The notes under the pieces were generated by a model. The model did no database searches, had not been told where the DNA came from, and saw only the letters and a program-made list of their open reading frames with translations. A stretch of DNA of 64,000 nt from Pseudomonas sp. efr-133-TYG-5 (GTDB lineage: Bacteria; Pseudomonadota; Gammaproteobacteria; Pseudomonadales; Pseudomonadaceae): positions 1,984,001 to 2,048,000 of the forward strand of contig NZ_JARVSM010000001.1 of NCBI RefSeq assembly GCF_030209175.1, read 5' to 3'. A program made the position numbers and the translations under genes. Positions 55,419-64,000 of the stretch are shown here, one piece after another. How positions within the stretch are numbered: position 1 is the first letter of the stretch; each line of letters starts with the position of its first letter.

Positions 55419-56225
55419 ATGATCACTCGCCCCACCCCTGCTGCCGACTGGGACGCCAAGGCGTACCAGCAGTTTTCCCGCCTCAGGCAACGCCCGGTCA
55501 ACGAACTGCTCGAGCGCGTCGAACTGCACGATCCACAACGCATCTACGACCTCGGTTGCGGCACCGGCATCGCCACGCAACTGCTGGCCGAACGCTGGCC
55601 GCGCGCGCAGTTGCTCGGCGTCGACAGTTCAGCGCAGATGCTCGATCAGGCGCGCTGCCTGCCGATCAAGGCGTCATGGCAACAGTGCGACCTGCTCGAC
55701 TGGCAGCCCGAGCAACCGGCAGACCTGCTGCTGGCCGCTGCCGTGCTGCATTTCATCGAAGGTCACGAAGAGCTGCTGCCGCGCCTGCTCGGCCGGCTCA
55801 ACCCCGGCGGCTGCCTCGCCGCGCACATGCCGGACTGGCGCGATGCGCTGTGGTATCGGCTGATGCTCGACACCCTCGAGGACGCCGGCCCCGGGCACAC
55901 GCCGTTGGGCACGCCGCAACTGCGCCAGCACATGGCTGCGCGGCCGTTACTGACGCTGGAGGATTACTACCGTTTGCTGGCGCCGCTGACGGCCTCGCTG
56001 GACATCTGGGAAACCGAGCAATTGCAGGTGGTGGACGGCAAGTCGCCGGTCTATGACTGGGTCAAGGTCTCGGCACTGCGGCCGGTGATGCAGGGGCTCG
56101 ACCCGCAGGAGCAGGCGCGTTTCATCTACCACTTCCTGATGCGCGTGCATGCGCATTATCCGCAGGAGAACAACGGCCATACGCTGTTTCCGTTCAAGCG
56201 GATTTTCATCGTCGCCAGGGTGTGA
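55419..56225 (+). CDS. Tam-like SAM methyltransferase (paralogue)
   Basis: 268 residues. Motif I IYDLGCGTGIATQLLAERW, then LGVDSSAQML, LLLAAAVLHFIEGHEELL and the C-terminal NNGHTLFPFKRIFIVARV, a close parallel to the LLPFPRLFIVATR end of Tam at 8743-9513. It opens DWDAKAYQQFSRLRQRPVNE like Tam. May methylate aconitate or a related organic acid; not confirmed. Confidence 0.82.
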   Translation: MITRPTPAADWDAKAYQQFSRLRQRPVNELLERVELHDPQRIYDLGCGTGIATQLLAERWPRAQLLGVDSSAQMLDQARCLPIKASWQQCDLLDWQPEQPADLLLAAAVLHFIEGHEELLPRLLGRLNPGGCLAAHMPDWRDALWYRLMLDTLEDAGPGHTPLGTPQLRQHMAARPLLTLEDYYRLLAPLTASLDIWETEQLQVVDGKSPVYDWVKVSALRPVMQGLDPQEQARFIYHFLMRVHAHYPQENNGHTLFPFKRIFIVARV

Positions 56226-56240
56226 TTGATCGGACGACTA

Positions 56241-56312
56241 GCGCTTTCGCGGGCAGGCTCGCGTCCACATTGCAAGGCATGGCAAAGGTGGGCGCGAGCC
56301 GGCTCGCGAAGG
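56241..56312. repeat. REP-like pair
   Basis: GCGCTTTCGCGGGCAGGCTC (56241-56260) and its inverse at 56290-56312 (GGCGCGAGCCGGCTCGCGAA). Between convergent methyltransferase and pcaC. Confidence 0.65.
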
Positions 56313-56329
56313 CGTCAGTTCAGGCGCCC

Positions 56330-56722
56330 TCAGGCCCGGGATTCGACACCCAGCTCATCCCACACCGCCTCGGCGAGGTGGAACGTGGCGTTGGCCGCCG
56401 GGATCCCGCAGTAGATCGCGCTCTGCATGATCACTTCCTTGATCTCGCCGCGGCTCACGCCATTGTTGGCGGCGGCGCGCAGGTGCAGCTTGAGTTCGCC
56501 CTCGCGGTTCATGCCGATCAGCATGGCAATGGTGATCAGGCTGCGGGTGTGCCGTGGCAGGCCCGGGCGGGTCCAGATATCGCCCCAGGCGTGACGGGTA
56601 ATCATCTCCTGGAACTCCGCGTTGAACTCGGTCAGCGTGGTCAGGCTGCGATCGACGTGAGCATCGCCCAACACGGCGCGACGCACCTGCATGCCTTCGT
56701 CATAACGTTGTTTCTCGTCCAC
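56330..56722 (-). CDS. pcaC: 4-carboxymuconolactone decarboxylase PcaC
   Basis: 130 residues from GTG 56722 (GAGGGGATA ribosome site). DEKQRYDEGMQVRRAVLGD is the PcaC opening; HLRAAANNGVSRGEIKEVIM carries the catalytic-type AhpD-like region. Decarboxylates 4-carboxymuconolactone to 3-oxoadipate enol-lactone. Last gene of the pca cluster, 10 bases after pcaD. Confidence 0.93.
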   Translation of the reverse strand: MDEKQRYDEGMQVRRAVLGDAHVDRSLTTLTEFNAEFQEMITRHAWGDIWTRPGLPRHTRSLITIAMLIGMNREGELKLHLRAAANNGVSRGEIKEVIMQSAIYCGIPAANATFHLAEAVWDELGVESRA

Positions 56723-56732
56723 AACTATCCCC

Positions 56733-57524
56733 TCAATGAGCGTGCAGAAACGCCAGCACCCGATCGCTGAATTCAGCCCCGGCCTGGACGTTGGATAGAT
56801 GCGCGGCATAAAACTCGGCGTACTCGGCGCCACGCACCTGTTGCTGAATGAAATGGCTGCCGGCCGGCGGCGTCACCGCATCCTCGCTGCCGGCGATCAC
56901 CAGCAGCGGCACGGTGATCGATCCCAGCTGCTCGCGGAAATCGGCATCGCGCACCGCCGCGCAGTTGGCCGCGTAACCTTGCGGCGAGGTCGCCGCGAGC
57001 ATGTCGGTGATGTGCTTCGCCGCTGCCGGATTGGCCGCGGCAAAGTCCGAGGTGAACCAGCGCGCAATCGACGCATCGCGCAGGGCGACCATGGCGGCCG
57101 GACCATCGCGCAGCACGGTTTCGATACGCGGATTCCACACTGTCGGATCGCCGATTTTTGCCGCGGTATTGCACACGATCAGTTTGTTCAGGCGCTCGCC
57201 GGCGTTGATTCCCAGCCATTGGCCGATCAGGCCGCCCATCGACAGCCCGCAGAAATGCGCACGCTCGATGTGCAGCGCGTCGAGCAGGGCCAGCACGTCG
57301 CGGCCCAATTGCTCGATGCTGTACGGCCCCGGCGTGACCAGCGATTGGCCGTGACCACGGGTGTCGAAGCGCAACACGCGAAAATGCTCGGTAAACGCCG
57401 GCATCTGCACGTCCCACATGTGCAGGTCGGTCCCCAGCGAGTTGGACAGCACCAGCACCGGCGCATCAACCGGGCCGTCTATTTGGTAATGAAGTTCGCC
57501 ATCGGCGAGTTGTACGAAAGCCAC
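56733..57524 (-). CDS. pcaD: 3-oxoadipate enol-lactonase PcaD
   Basis: 263 residues from GTG 57524 (AAGGAGAGGG upstream). Alpha/beta hydrolase: LSNSLGTDLHMWD (oxyanion region), FCGLSMGGLIGQW (nucleophile Ser) and AGSEDAVTPPAGS (acid), with a terminal catalytic His near LSNVQAG. Hydrolyses the enol-lactone to 3-oxoadipate. Confidence 0.93.
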   Translation of the reverse strand: MAFVQLADGELHYQIDGPVDAPVLVLSNSLGTDLHMWDVQMPAFTEHFRVLRFDTRGHGQSLVTPGPYSIEQLGRDVLALLDALHIERAHFCGLSMGGLIGQWLGINAGERLNKLIVCNTAAKIGDPTVWNPRIETVLRDGPAAMVALRDASIARWFTSDFAAANPAAAKHITDMLAATSPQGYAANCAAVRDADFREQLGSITVPLLVIAGSEDAVTPPAGSHFIQQQVRGAEYAEFYAAHLSNVQAGAEFSDRVLAFLHAH

Positions 57525-57535
57525 AGCCCTCTCCT

Positions 57536-58900
57536 TCAGTCAGTCAGCGCGTTATGTTCGGCCACCGCTCGCTCGACCCAGGTTTGCGCCTGGCCAAGGT
57601 AGTGGGCGGGGTTGAGCAGATCATCCAGTTCGCTGGCGCTCAGTTCGGCGCTCACCCCTGGCTCGTCGGAGAGCACCGCGCGCAGGTGGCGCTGCTCCGC
57701 CACCGCACGTTTGCAGCATTGTTCGAGCAGGTGATGCGCGGCGTCGCGGCCGACCCGTTGCGCGAGGACGATGCTCACCGCTTCGGCCAGCACCAGGCCC
57801 TGGGTCAATTCGAGGTTGCGGGCCATGCGCGCGGCATCGACTTCCAGCCCATCGGCCAGCAACCGCGCCTGCTGCAGCGCCCCGGAAACCAGGCAGCAGA
57901 TCTCCGGCAGGGTCTCCCATTCGGCGTGCCACAGACCGAGGCTGCGTTCGTGTTCCTGCGGCATGGCGCTGAACAGCGTCGACAACAGCCCCGGCACCCG
58001 CGTCGCAGCGCCGATCAACACCGCCGCGCCGACCGGATTGCGTTTGTGCGGCATGGTCGAGGAGCCGCCCTTGCCGGGTGCCGCCGGTTCGAACACTTCC
58101 GCCGCTTCGGTCTGCATCAGCAGGCTGATGTCGCGGCCGAGTTTGCCGAGGCTGCCGGCGATCAGCCCGAGCACCGCGCCGAACTCGACGAGGCGATCGC
58201 GCTGGGTGTGCCACGGTTGTTCGGGCAAGCTCAGTTGCAGCTCTTCAGCCAAGGCCTGGGCGATCGGCAACGCCTGCGCACCGAGCGCCGCGAGGGTCCC
58301 GGACGCGCCGCCGAATTGCAGCACCAGTAAGCGCGGCTTGAGTTCGCGCAGGCGCTGGCGGCTGCGCGTCACCGCGCCGAGCCAGGTGGCGATCTTCATG
58401 CCGAGGGTCACCGGCGTCGCGTGTTGCAACCAGGTGCGGCCGGCCAGCGGAGTCGCCGCATGACGCTGCGCCTGCGTCGCGAGCGATGCGGCCAGCTGCG
58501 CCAGTTCGCTGTCGATCAGCGCCAGCGCCTGCCGCAATTGCAGCACCAGTCCGGAGTCCATCACGTCCTGGCTGGTGGCGCCCAGATGCACATAACGTTC
58601 GGCCTCGGCATCCGCCGCGGCGATCTGCCTGCCCAGCGCCTTGACCAGCGGAATCGCCGAGTTGCCGGCCGTGGCGATCGCCTCGGCCAACGCTGCAAAG
58701 TCATACAGGCCGGCGCGGCAGGCAGCGGCAATCGGCGCCACCGCCGTTGGCGGGATCAACCCGACCCGCGCTTCGGCCCTGGCCAGCGCCGCTTCGAAAT
58801 CGAGCATGGCCTGCACCCGGCCCTGATCGCAGAACACCTCACGCATATCGCGGGCAGTGAAATAGGCATCGAACAATTGATTGCCCGGTCGCTGAGTCAT
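57536..58900 (-). CDS. pcaB: 3-carboxy-cis,cis-muconate cycloisomerase PcaB
   Basis: 454 residues from ATG 58900. Fumarase/aspartase superfamily: VHLGATSQDVMDSGLVLQL, LAGRTWLQHATPVTLG, and the signature GGSSTMPHKRNPVGAAVL. Converts 3-carboxymuconate to 4-carboxymuconolactone. 11 bases before pcaD. Confidence 0.94.
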   Translation of the reverse strand: MTQRPGNQLFDAYFTARDMREVFCDQGRVQAMLDFEAALARAEARVGLIPPTAVAPIAAACRAGLYDFAALAEAIATAGNSAIPLVKALGRQIAAADAEAERYVHLGATSQDVMDSGLVLQLRQALALIDSELAQLAASLATQAQRHAATPLAGRTWLQHATPVTLGMKIATWLGAVTRSRQRLRELKPRLLVLQFGGASGTLAALGAQALPIAQALAEELQLSLPEQPWHTQRDRLVEFGAVLGLIAGSLGKLGRDISLLMQTEAAEVFEPAAPGKGGSSTMPHKRNPVGAAVLIGAATRVPGLLSTLFSAMPQEHERSLGLWHAEWETLPEICCLVSGALQQARLLADGLEVDAARMARNLELTQGLVLAEAVSIVLAQRVGRDAAHHLLEQCCKRAVAEQRHLRAVLSDEPGVSAELSASELDDLLNPAHYLGQAQTWVERAVAEHNALTD

Positions 58901-58946
58901 AAACAGTCCTTGCCGGCGCGGGCCATGACGGCCCGCGCACATCGGT

Positions 58947-60242
58947 TTAGAGATCGTGGTGCAGATACGCCGCCTGTTTCGGCAGGCGCAGGCTGAACAG
59001 GAAGGCCACCGCCATCATGACCGTCACGTACCAGTAAAAGGCGTTTTCCATGCCCCCGGCTTTCAGGCTCAGCGCCACGTATTCCGCCGAACCACCGAAA
59101 ATCGCGTTGGCCACCGCATAGGCCAGGCCCACGCCGAGGGCGCGGACTTCCGGCGGGAACATCTCGGCTTTCACCAGGCCGCTGATCGAGGTGTAGAAAC
59201 TGACAATGGCCAGCGCCACGGTGATCAGCACGAAGGCCAGCAGCGGGCTGCTGACGCTTTTCAGGCTCAACAGGATCGGTACGGTCAGCAGCGTCCCGAG
59301 GGCGCCGAACCAGAGCATCGAGTTACGTCGGCCGATTTTGTCGGCGAGCATGCCGAACAGTGGCTGCATGCACATATACAGGAACAGCGCGCCGGTCATG
59401 ATGTAACTGGCGGTCTTGGCGTGCATGCCCGCCGTGTTCACCAGGTACTTCTGCATGTACGTGGTGAAGGTGTAGAAAATCAGCGAGCCACCGGCGGTAT
59501 AGCCGAGCACGGTGATGAACGCGGCCTTGTGATCGCGAAACAGCGCGCGGATGCTGCCGGCGTCCTTGTTTTCGCGCATTTCCTTGCTGGTGGTCTCTTT
59601 CAGCGAACGGCGCAGGAACAGCGAAATCACCGCCGCGACCGCGCCCACGACGAACGGAATCCGCCAGCCGTAGGCACGCAGCTCGTCTTCCGAGAGGAAC
59701 TGCTGCAGGATCACCACCAGCGACACCGCCAGCAATTGCCCGCCGATCAGGGTCACGTACTGGAACGAGGCGAAGAATCCGCGCTGGCCCTTGAGCGCCA
59801 CTTCGCTCATGTAAGTGGCTGTGGTGCCGTACTCACCGCCCACCGACAAACCTTGCAGCAGCCGCGCGAACAGCAACAGCAGCGGCGCCCAGACGCCAAT
59901 GCTGCTGTAAGTCGGCAGGCAGGCGATGAGCAACGAGCCGAAGCACATCATCAGCACCGAAATCATCATCGAGGTCTTGCGGCCCTTCTTGTCCGCCAGG
60001 CGCCCGAAAATCCAGCCGCCAATCGGTCGCATCAGGAACCCGGCGGCGAACACGCCGGCAGTGTTGACCAGTTGCACCGTAGGGTTATCGGAAGGAAAAA
60101 ACGCCGGGGCGAAGTAGATCGCGCAGAAGGCGTAGACGTAAAAGTCGAACCATTCGACGAGATTGCCGGACGAGGCGCCGACAATCGCGAAGATGCGCTT
60201 GCTACGCTCTTCGCCGGTGTAGTGGGAGGTAGTGGTTGTCAT
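58947..60242 (-). CDS. pcaT: MFS dicarboxylate permease PcaT
   Basis: 431 residues, 12 membrane helices. [20 protein letters not shown] is the alpha-ketoglutarate permease (KgtP)/PcaT signature; [18 protein letters not shown] follows TM2. Imports 3-oxoadipate or related dicarboxylates. A REP pair separates it from pcaG, so the distal part may have its own promoter. Confidence 0.9.
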   Translation of the reverse strand: MTTTTSHYTGEERSKRIFAIVGASSGNLVEWFDFYVYAFCAIYFAPAFFPSDNPTVQLVNTAGVFAAGFLMRPIGGWIFGRLADKKGRKTSMMISVLMMCFGSLLIACLPTYSSIGVWAPLLLLFARLLQGLSVGGEYGTTATYMSEVALKGQRGFFASFQYVTLIGGQLLAVSLVVILQQFLSEDELRAYGWRIPFVVGAVAAVISLFLRRSLKETTSKEMRENKDAGSIRALFRDHKAAFITVLGYTAGGSLIFYTFTTYMQKYLVNTAGMHAKTASYIMTGALFLYMCMQPLFGMLADKIGRRNSMLWFGALGTLLTVPILLSLKSVSSPLLAFVLITVALAIVSFYTSISGLVKAEMFPPEVRALGVGLAYAVANAIFGGSAEYVALSLKAGGMENAFYWYVTVMMAVAFLFSLRLPKQAAYLHHDL

Positions 60243-60329
60243 TGTTTTTCACTCGATAGGGACAGTGAGAGTCTAGACACACTTCGCAACAATCCCGTTC
60301 CACATTGGATCAGCAACTCAGTTCCCCCA

Positions 60330-60419
60330 GTGGGAGCGAGCCTGCTCGCGATGGCGGTACATCACCCACCTTTGTGCTCAATGACACTCCGCAATCACGA
60401 GCAGGCTCGCTCCCACATT
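60330..60419. repeat. REP doublet between pcaG and pcaT
   Basis: GTGGGAGCGAGCCTGCTCGC and inverse CACGAGCAGGCTCGCTCCCA, 60330-60356 and 60396-60419. Typical intergenic REP pair inside an operon. Confidence 0.85.
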
Positions 60420-60434
60420 GGGACGCTGGTGTTC

Positions 60435-61001
60435 TCAATAATCGAAGAACACGGTTTCCGCTTCAGTGCCCTGCAGAATCACATTCCACTGATAACCCCC
60501 CGCCGCATCCGGCTTCGCCAGCAACGTGGTGCGGCGCTCGGCCGGCACGCATTCGAGCAGCGGATCATTGACGTTCGCCGGCTCGCCTTCAAAGTAAATG
60601 CGGGTCAGCAAGTGCTTGACCAGGCCACGGGCGAACACCAGCACCACCAGATGCGGCGCCTGGGTCGAACCTTTCAGGCCCTCGACCGTACCCGGCTTGA
60701 TCGTGGTGAAGCGGAAACGCCCTTCGGCATCCACCGGCACCCGGCCGAAGCCTTCGAAGTTCGGGTCGAGGGCTTTGTCCTGTTCGTCTTCCGGGTGGTC
60801 ATACTTGCCGGCGGCATTGGCCTGCCAGACTTCCAGCATGGCGTCGTTGACGACATCGCCATTGCCATCGATGACTTGCCCGGTGATCGCCACGCGCTCG
60901 CCGAGGGTCAGTTCGGTGGCGAGGTTTTCGCGGTTCAGCCAGGTCAGGCCGATGTGGTAATACGGCCCGACGGTGTGGGACGTGGTCGCGGTCAGGGTCA
61001 T
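60435..61001 (-). CDS. pcaG: Protocatechuate 3,4-dioxygenase alpha subunit PcaG
   Basis: 188 residues from ATG 61001. Intradiol dioxygenase fold: HTVGPYYHIGLTW, VTGQVIDGNG-type strand, EVWQANAAGKYDHPED. The iron ligands lie in the beta subunit, as expected for PcaG. One base after the pcaH stop (start/stop nearly overlapping). Confidence 0.94.
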   Translation of the reverse strand: MTLTATTSHTVGPYYHIGLTWLNRENLATELTLGERVAITGQVIDGNGDVVNDAMLEVWQANAAGKYDHPEDEQDKALDPNFEGFGRVPVDAEGRFRFTTIKPGTVEGLKGSTQAPHLVVLVFARGLVKHLLTRIYFEGEPANVNDPLLECVPAERRTTLLAKPDAAGGYQWNVILQGTEAETVFFDY

Positions 61002-61002
61002 C

Positions 61003-61707
61003 TTATTTCTCCATCGGCGTGGCTTCGCGGCCGCGCAGCACAATGTCCCAGCGATAAGCGAGGGCGTAGGACGGAATGGTTTTTTCCAGATCGAATGCGG
61101 CGATCAGGCGTTCCTTGGCCGAAGTGTCCGGCACGCAGTTGTAGATCGGGTCGTACGCCAGCAGCGGATCGCCAGGGAAATACATTTGCGTGACCAGGCG
61201 CGTGAGGATGCTTGGCCCGAACAGCGAGAAATGCACGTGCGCCGGGCGCCAGGCATTGTGGTGGTTACCCCACGGATAGGCGCCAGGCTTGATGGTCTGG
61301 AACTGGTACCAGCCGTCGGCGTCGGTGACGGTGCGGCCGGTGCCGGTGAAATTCGGGTCCAGCGGCGCGTCGTGCAGGTCGCGGGCGTGGTTGTAGCGGC
61401 CGGCGGCGTTGGCCTGCCAGATCTCCACGAGAATCCCCGGCACCGGCAGGCCGTCTTCGTCGAGCACACGGCCGTGAATGATGATGCGCTCGCCCAGCGG
61501 TTCGCCGGCGTGCTGCGCTGTCAGGTCGTTATCGGTGTCGGCCACGCGCTCGGCGCCGATGGTCGGCCCGGTGATTTCCGACAGGGAATGGGGCAGGAAC
61601 ACCAACGGCTTGGACGGCGAGCGCAGATTGGTGGATTGATAGGTCGGGTGCAGGTACGGCGGCTGGGTGCCTTCCTGTGGGCGACGGTAACCAGGCTTGT
61701 CAGTCAT
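61003..61707 (-). CDS. pcaH: Protocatechuate 3,4-dioxygenase beta subunit PcaH
   Basis: 234 residues from ATG 61707, chosen for AGAGGAAAGCG; ATG 61734 is also possible. Fe(III) ligands visible: Tyr in AAGRYNHARD, Tyr in PGAYPWGNHH, His pair in RPAHVHFSLFG. Opens the ring of protocatechuate to 3-carboxymuconate. In the same operon as pcaG. Confidence 0.95.
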   Translation of the reverse strand: MTDKPGYRRPQEGTQPPYLHPTYQSTNLRSPSKPLVFLPHSLSEITGPTIGAERVADTDNDLTAQHAGEPLGERIIIHGRVLDEDGLPVPGILVEIWQANAAGRYNHARDLHDAPLDPNFTGTGRTVTDADGWYQFQTIKPGAYPWGNHHNAWRPAHVHFSLFGPSILTRLVTQMYFPGDPLLAYDPIYNCVPDTSAKERLIAAFDLEKTIPSYALAYRWDIVLRGREATPMEK

Positions 61708-61743
61708 TTCGCTTTCCTCTGTTCTTTTCATCACGGCCAGGCG

Positions 61744-62949
61744 TCAGACGCGTTCGATAGCCAGGGCCAGACCCTGACCGACACCAACGCACATGGTCGC
61801 CAGACCTTTCTTGCCACCGGTCTTTTCCAGCTGATGCAGCGCGGTCAGCACCAGACGCGCGCCACTCATGCCCAATGGATGACCGAGGGCGATCGCACCA
61901 CCATTGGGGTTGACCTGGACAGCGTCGTCCGCCAGCCCCAGTTCACGCAGCACCGCCAGGCCCTGGCTGGCGAAGGCTTCGTTGAGTTCGATCACATCGA
62001 AATCGCTGACCGCCACGCCGAGGCGTTCGATCAGCTTGCGTACCGCGGGCACCGGGCCGATGCCCATCACCCGTGGCGCAACGCCGGCACTGGCCATGCC
62101 CAGCACTTTGGCGCGGGCAGTCAGGCCGTGTTTTTTCACCGCTTCGGCAGAAGCGAGAATCAGTGCGGCAGCACCGTCGTTCACGCCCGAAGCGTTGCCG
62201 GCGGTGACGGTTTTGTCCGCGCCGTTGACCGGTTTCAGTTTGCTCAGGGCTTCCAGGGTGGTGTCGGCGCGCGGATGCTCGTCCTGGCTGACCACGGTTT
62301 CCCCCTTCTTGTGGGCAATCCGCACTTCGGTGATTTCTTCGGCGAAGTAGCCAGCGGCCTGCGCGGCAGCGGTGCGCTGCTGGCTGCGCAAGGCAAACGC
62401 GTCCTGATCGGCGCGCGACACCTTGTAGTCGTCGGCGACGTTATCGGCGGTCTGCGGCATCGCATCGACACCGTACTGGGCCTTCATCAGCGGGTTGATG
62501 AAACGCCAGCCGATGGTGGTGTCTTCCAGTTTCATATTGCGCGAGAACGCCGCGTCGGCCTTGCCCATGACGAACGGCGCGCGCGACATCGACTCGACGC
62601 CACCGGCAATCGCCAGCTCCATTTCGCCGCTGGCGATGGCGCGGAACGCGGTGCCGATGGCGTCCATGCCCGAAGCGCAGAGCCGATTGAGGGTCACGCC
62701 CGGAACAGTCTCCGGCAGCCCGGCGAGCAACAGCGCCATGCGCGCAACGTTGCGGTTGTCTTCGCCGGCCTGGTTGGCGCAGCCGAGGAACACTTCATCG
62801 AGGGCCGCCCAGTCCACCGAGGGATTGCGCGCCATCAAGGCCTTGATCGGCACGGCCGCCAGATCATCGGCGCGCACGGCCGCCAGACCGCCGCCGAAAC
62901 GGCCGATGGGGGTACGGATCGCATCACAGATATACACGTCACGCATCAT
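61744..62949 (-). CDS. pcaF: Beta-ketoadipyl-CoA thiolase PcaF
   Basis: 401 residues; second ATG at 62946 possible. Thiolase motifs: LNRLCASGMDAI (active Cys), GGVESMSRAPFVMG, NPNGGAIALGHPLGMSGARL (His) and CVGVGQGLALAIERV (second Cys). Cleaves 3-oxoadipyl-CoA to succinyl-CoA and acetyl-CoA. Overlaps the pcaJ stop by ATGA-type contact. Confidence 0.95.
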   Translation of the reverse strand: MMRDVYICDAIRTPIGRFGGGLAAVRADDLAAVPIKALMARNPSVDWAALDEVFLGCANQAGEDNRNVARMALLLAGLPETVPGVTLNRLCASGMDAIGTAFRAIASGEMELAIAGGVESMSRAPFVMGKADAAFSRNMKLEDTTIGWRFINPLMKAQYGVDAMPQTADNVADDYKVSRADQDAFALRSQQRTAAAQAAGYFAEEITEVRIAHKKGETVVSQDEHPRADTTLEALSKLKPVNGADKTVTAGNASGVNDGAAALILASAEAVKKHGLTARAKVLGMASAGVAPRVMGIGPVPAVRKLIERLGVAVSDFDVIELNEAFASQGLAVLRELGLADDAVQVNPNGGAIALGHPLGMSGARLVLTALHQLEKTGGKKGLATMCVGVGQGLALAIERV

Positions 62950-63726
62950 GCTTCTCCAGGTGCCTGGCCATGGGCCGCTGCGGTGCGCGCTTCGAGATCG
63001 CGCAGCGCGGTGAGTTCGAGTTCAGTCGGTTCGGCGGTGGTCGCCACGGTGTCGGCAAAACGGATCGGCCAACCGGTGGCGGCAACGACTTGCTCGCGGG
63101 TTACGCCCGGATGCAGGGCGGTGACCACGAATTCGTGGGTGCCCGCTTCCGGCTCCATGATGCACAGGTCGGTGATGATCCCGACCGGCCCGGCACCCGG
63201 CAGGCCCAGGCGTTTGCGCGAATCCCCGCCCTCGCCGTGACCGACCGAGGTGATGAAGTCGAGTTTGTCGACAAAGGAACGCGCCGACTGTTTAAGGATG
63301 ATCAATACGCTTTTCGCCGACCCGGCAATCTCCGGCGCGCCACCGGCACCCGGCAGGCGCACTTTTGGCGCGTGGTAGTCGCCGACCACGGTGGTGTTGA
63401 TGTTGCCGAATCGGTCGACCTGCGCCGCGCCGAGAAAACCGACGTCGATGCGCCCGCCCTGCAGCCAGTTAGCGAAAAATCTCACCGGTCGGCACCACGG
63501 TGTCGGCGGTTTCCGCCAACTCGCCGTCACCGATGGACAGTGGCAGCACGCTCGGCTTGGCGCCAATCGGGCCCGACTCGTAGATCAGCACGACGTCCGG
63601 CGACGACGTCAGGCGTGCCAGGTTGGCGGCTTTCGACGGCAGGCCGATGCCGACGAAACACACCGCGCCGTTCCGAAGGCGACGGGCCGCCGCGACGGTC
63701 ATCATTTCATTGGTGGTGTAAGTCAT
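62946..63726 (-). pseudogene. 3-oxoadipate CoA-transferase subunit B, frameshifted
   Basis: CatJ/PcaJ-type (glutaconate-transferase-like) subunit. The first 85 residues (MTYTTNEMMTVAAARRL... to VVPTGEIFR) end at TAA 63471-63469. The rest (NWLQGGRIDVGFLGAAQVDR ... GQAPGEA) continues in the next frame. The total is 781 bases, one over a multiple of three; removing one base restores a 259-residue protein, the usual size. The likely change is TAC to TAAC (an extra T on this strand at 63469-63470). Either the gene is broken or a sequencing error is present. Its start overlaps subunit A by ATGA. Confidence 0.85.
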
Positions 63727-64000
63727 TGCCGGGCCTCCGAAGCAGCCAACTTGGCCTGGAACTCGCTGAAGTCAGCGCAGCCATGGATGTATTCGTTGAT
63801 CCACGCGGTAAACGTCTCACGGTCGCGGGCGATCGGATCCCACGCCTGATAGAAACGATTGTCGCGCTCGGTGTAACCGTGGGCGTAGGACGGATGGGCC
63901 CCGCCCGGTACGTGGCAGACCGCGCTCAAGGCCCAGGTCGGCAGCACGCAGGCGTTCATCGGTGCGTTGAGGTTGTCGACGATCTCTTCGACGGTGACGA
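63723..64000 (-). CDS. 3-oxoadipate CoA-transferase subunit A, partial C-terminus
   Basis: About 92 C-terminal residues, open to the right edge: VTVEEIVDNLNAPMNACVLP, then GGAHPSYAHGYTERDNRFYQ and CADFSEFQAKL. Matches CatI/PcaI-type subunit A of 3-oxoadipate:succinyl-CoA transferase. Upstream start and any pcaR/pcaK lie outside the window. Confidence 0.85.
   Translation of the reverse strand, partial: VTVEEIVDNLNAPMNACVLPTWALSAVCHVPGGAHPSYAHGYTERDNRFYQAWDPIARDRETFTAWINEYIHGCADFSEFQAKLAASEARQ

Noticed and set aside
58956..63240. Two 745-755-codon + strand frames opposite pca genes
   Set aside because: Antisense to pcaT-pcaF, which all have intact catalytic motifs.
1..64000. CRISPR arrays, insertion sequences, rRNA or intact tRNA genes
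   Set aside because: None seen by reading; no regular repeat-spacer units, transposase motifs or complete tRNA folds found.

Overview
The window looks like a chromosome segment of a Pseudomonas fluorescens-group bacterium. From about 6 kb onward it is GC-rich and densely coding, and it carries typical Pseudomonas markers: an emhABC/ttgABC efflux operon with its TtgR-type operator, a FosA, an OprD-family porin, the olsB-olsA ornithine-lipid pair, a beta-ketoadipate (pca) cluster, and many short REP hairpins of the GAGC-aa/gg-GCTCGC type between genes. The species assignment is inference from gene content and protein resemblance; no database search was run.

Bases 1 to about 6.1 kb are different. 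The first 500 bases are visibly AT-rich, spacing between genes is loose, and the cargo looks like a defence or mobile island. It holds a truncated phospholipase D-like nuclease, an HNH nuclease with six zinc-ribbon repeats, a SIR2 protein with an N-terminal nuclease-fold-like domain, and a zeta-toxin-like kinase overlapped by a 52-residue gene. A 28-base piece of the 3' end of a tRNA-Gly gene lies at 4705-4732, and an 85-base sequence is duplicated at 4742 and 6038. These are probable attachment and boundary scars. The HNH, SIR2 and PLD genes next to the tRNA scar are the best candidates here for an uncharacterised defence system.

6.3-15 kb: a hotdog thioesterase, a HicAB toxin-antitoxin pair, a truncated DUF6124 remnant, two methyltransferases (one Tam), a low-affinity iron permease, stress proteins (DUF4142, KGG), a PAS-GAF-GGDEF diguanylate cyclase, a LysE exporter, FosA and two tandem secreted paralogues. 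15-26 kb: a LysR/YdcZ pair, then a leftward set (Fe-ADH, LysR, CaiB CoA-transferase, HMG-CoA lyase-like, MFS permease) that reads as a catabolic route for a branched dicarboxylate, then a DUF4917 gene and an XRE-cupin regulator facing a class II aldolase/DapA-like operon. 26-46 kb: lipoproteins, YegP, a ribbon-helix-helix protein, a DJ-1 protein, transporters, TPM/YgcG/LemA, BglX, ClsB, YceI, a serine hydrolase, ornithine-lipid synthesis, AcpH, and an ArsR-MFS-alkene reductase cluster. 46-53 kb: emhR and emhABC. 53-64 kb: an OprD porin, a second Tam-like methyltransferase, and the leftward cluster catI/pcaI-catJ/pcaJ-pcaF-pcaH-pcaG-pcaT-pcaB-pcaD-pcaC, which would convert protocatechuate to succinyl-CoA and acetyl-CoA.

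The subunit-B CoA-transferase gene of the pca cluster is broken by an apparent one-base insertion. If real, this would interrupt the pathway at 3-oxoadipate activation.
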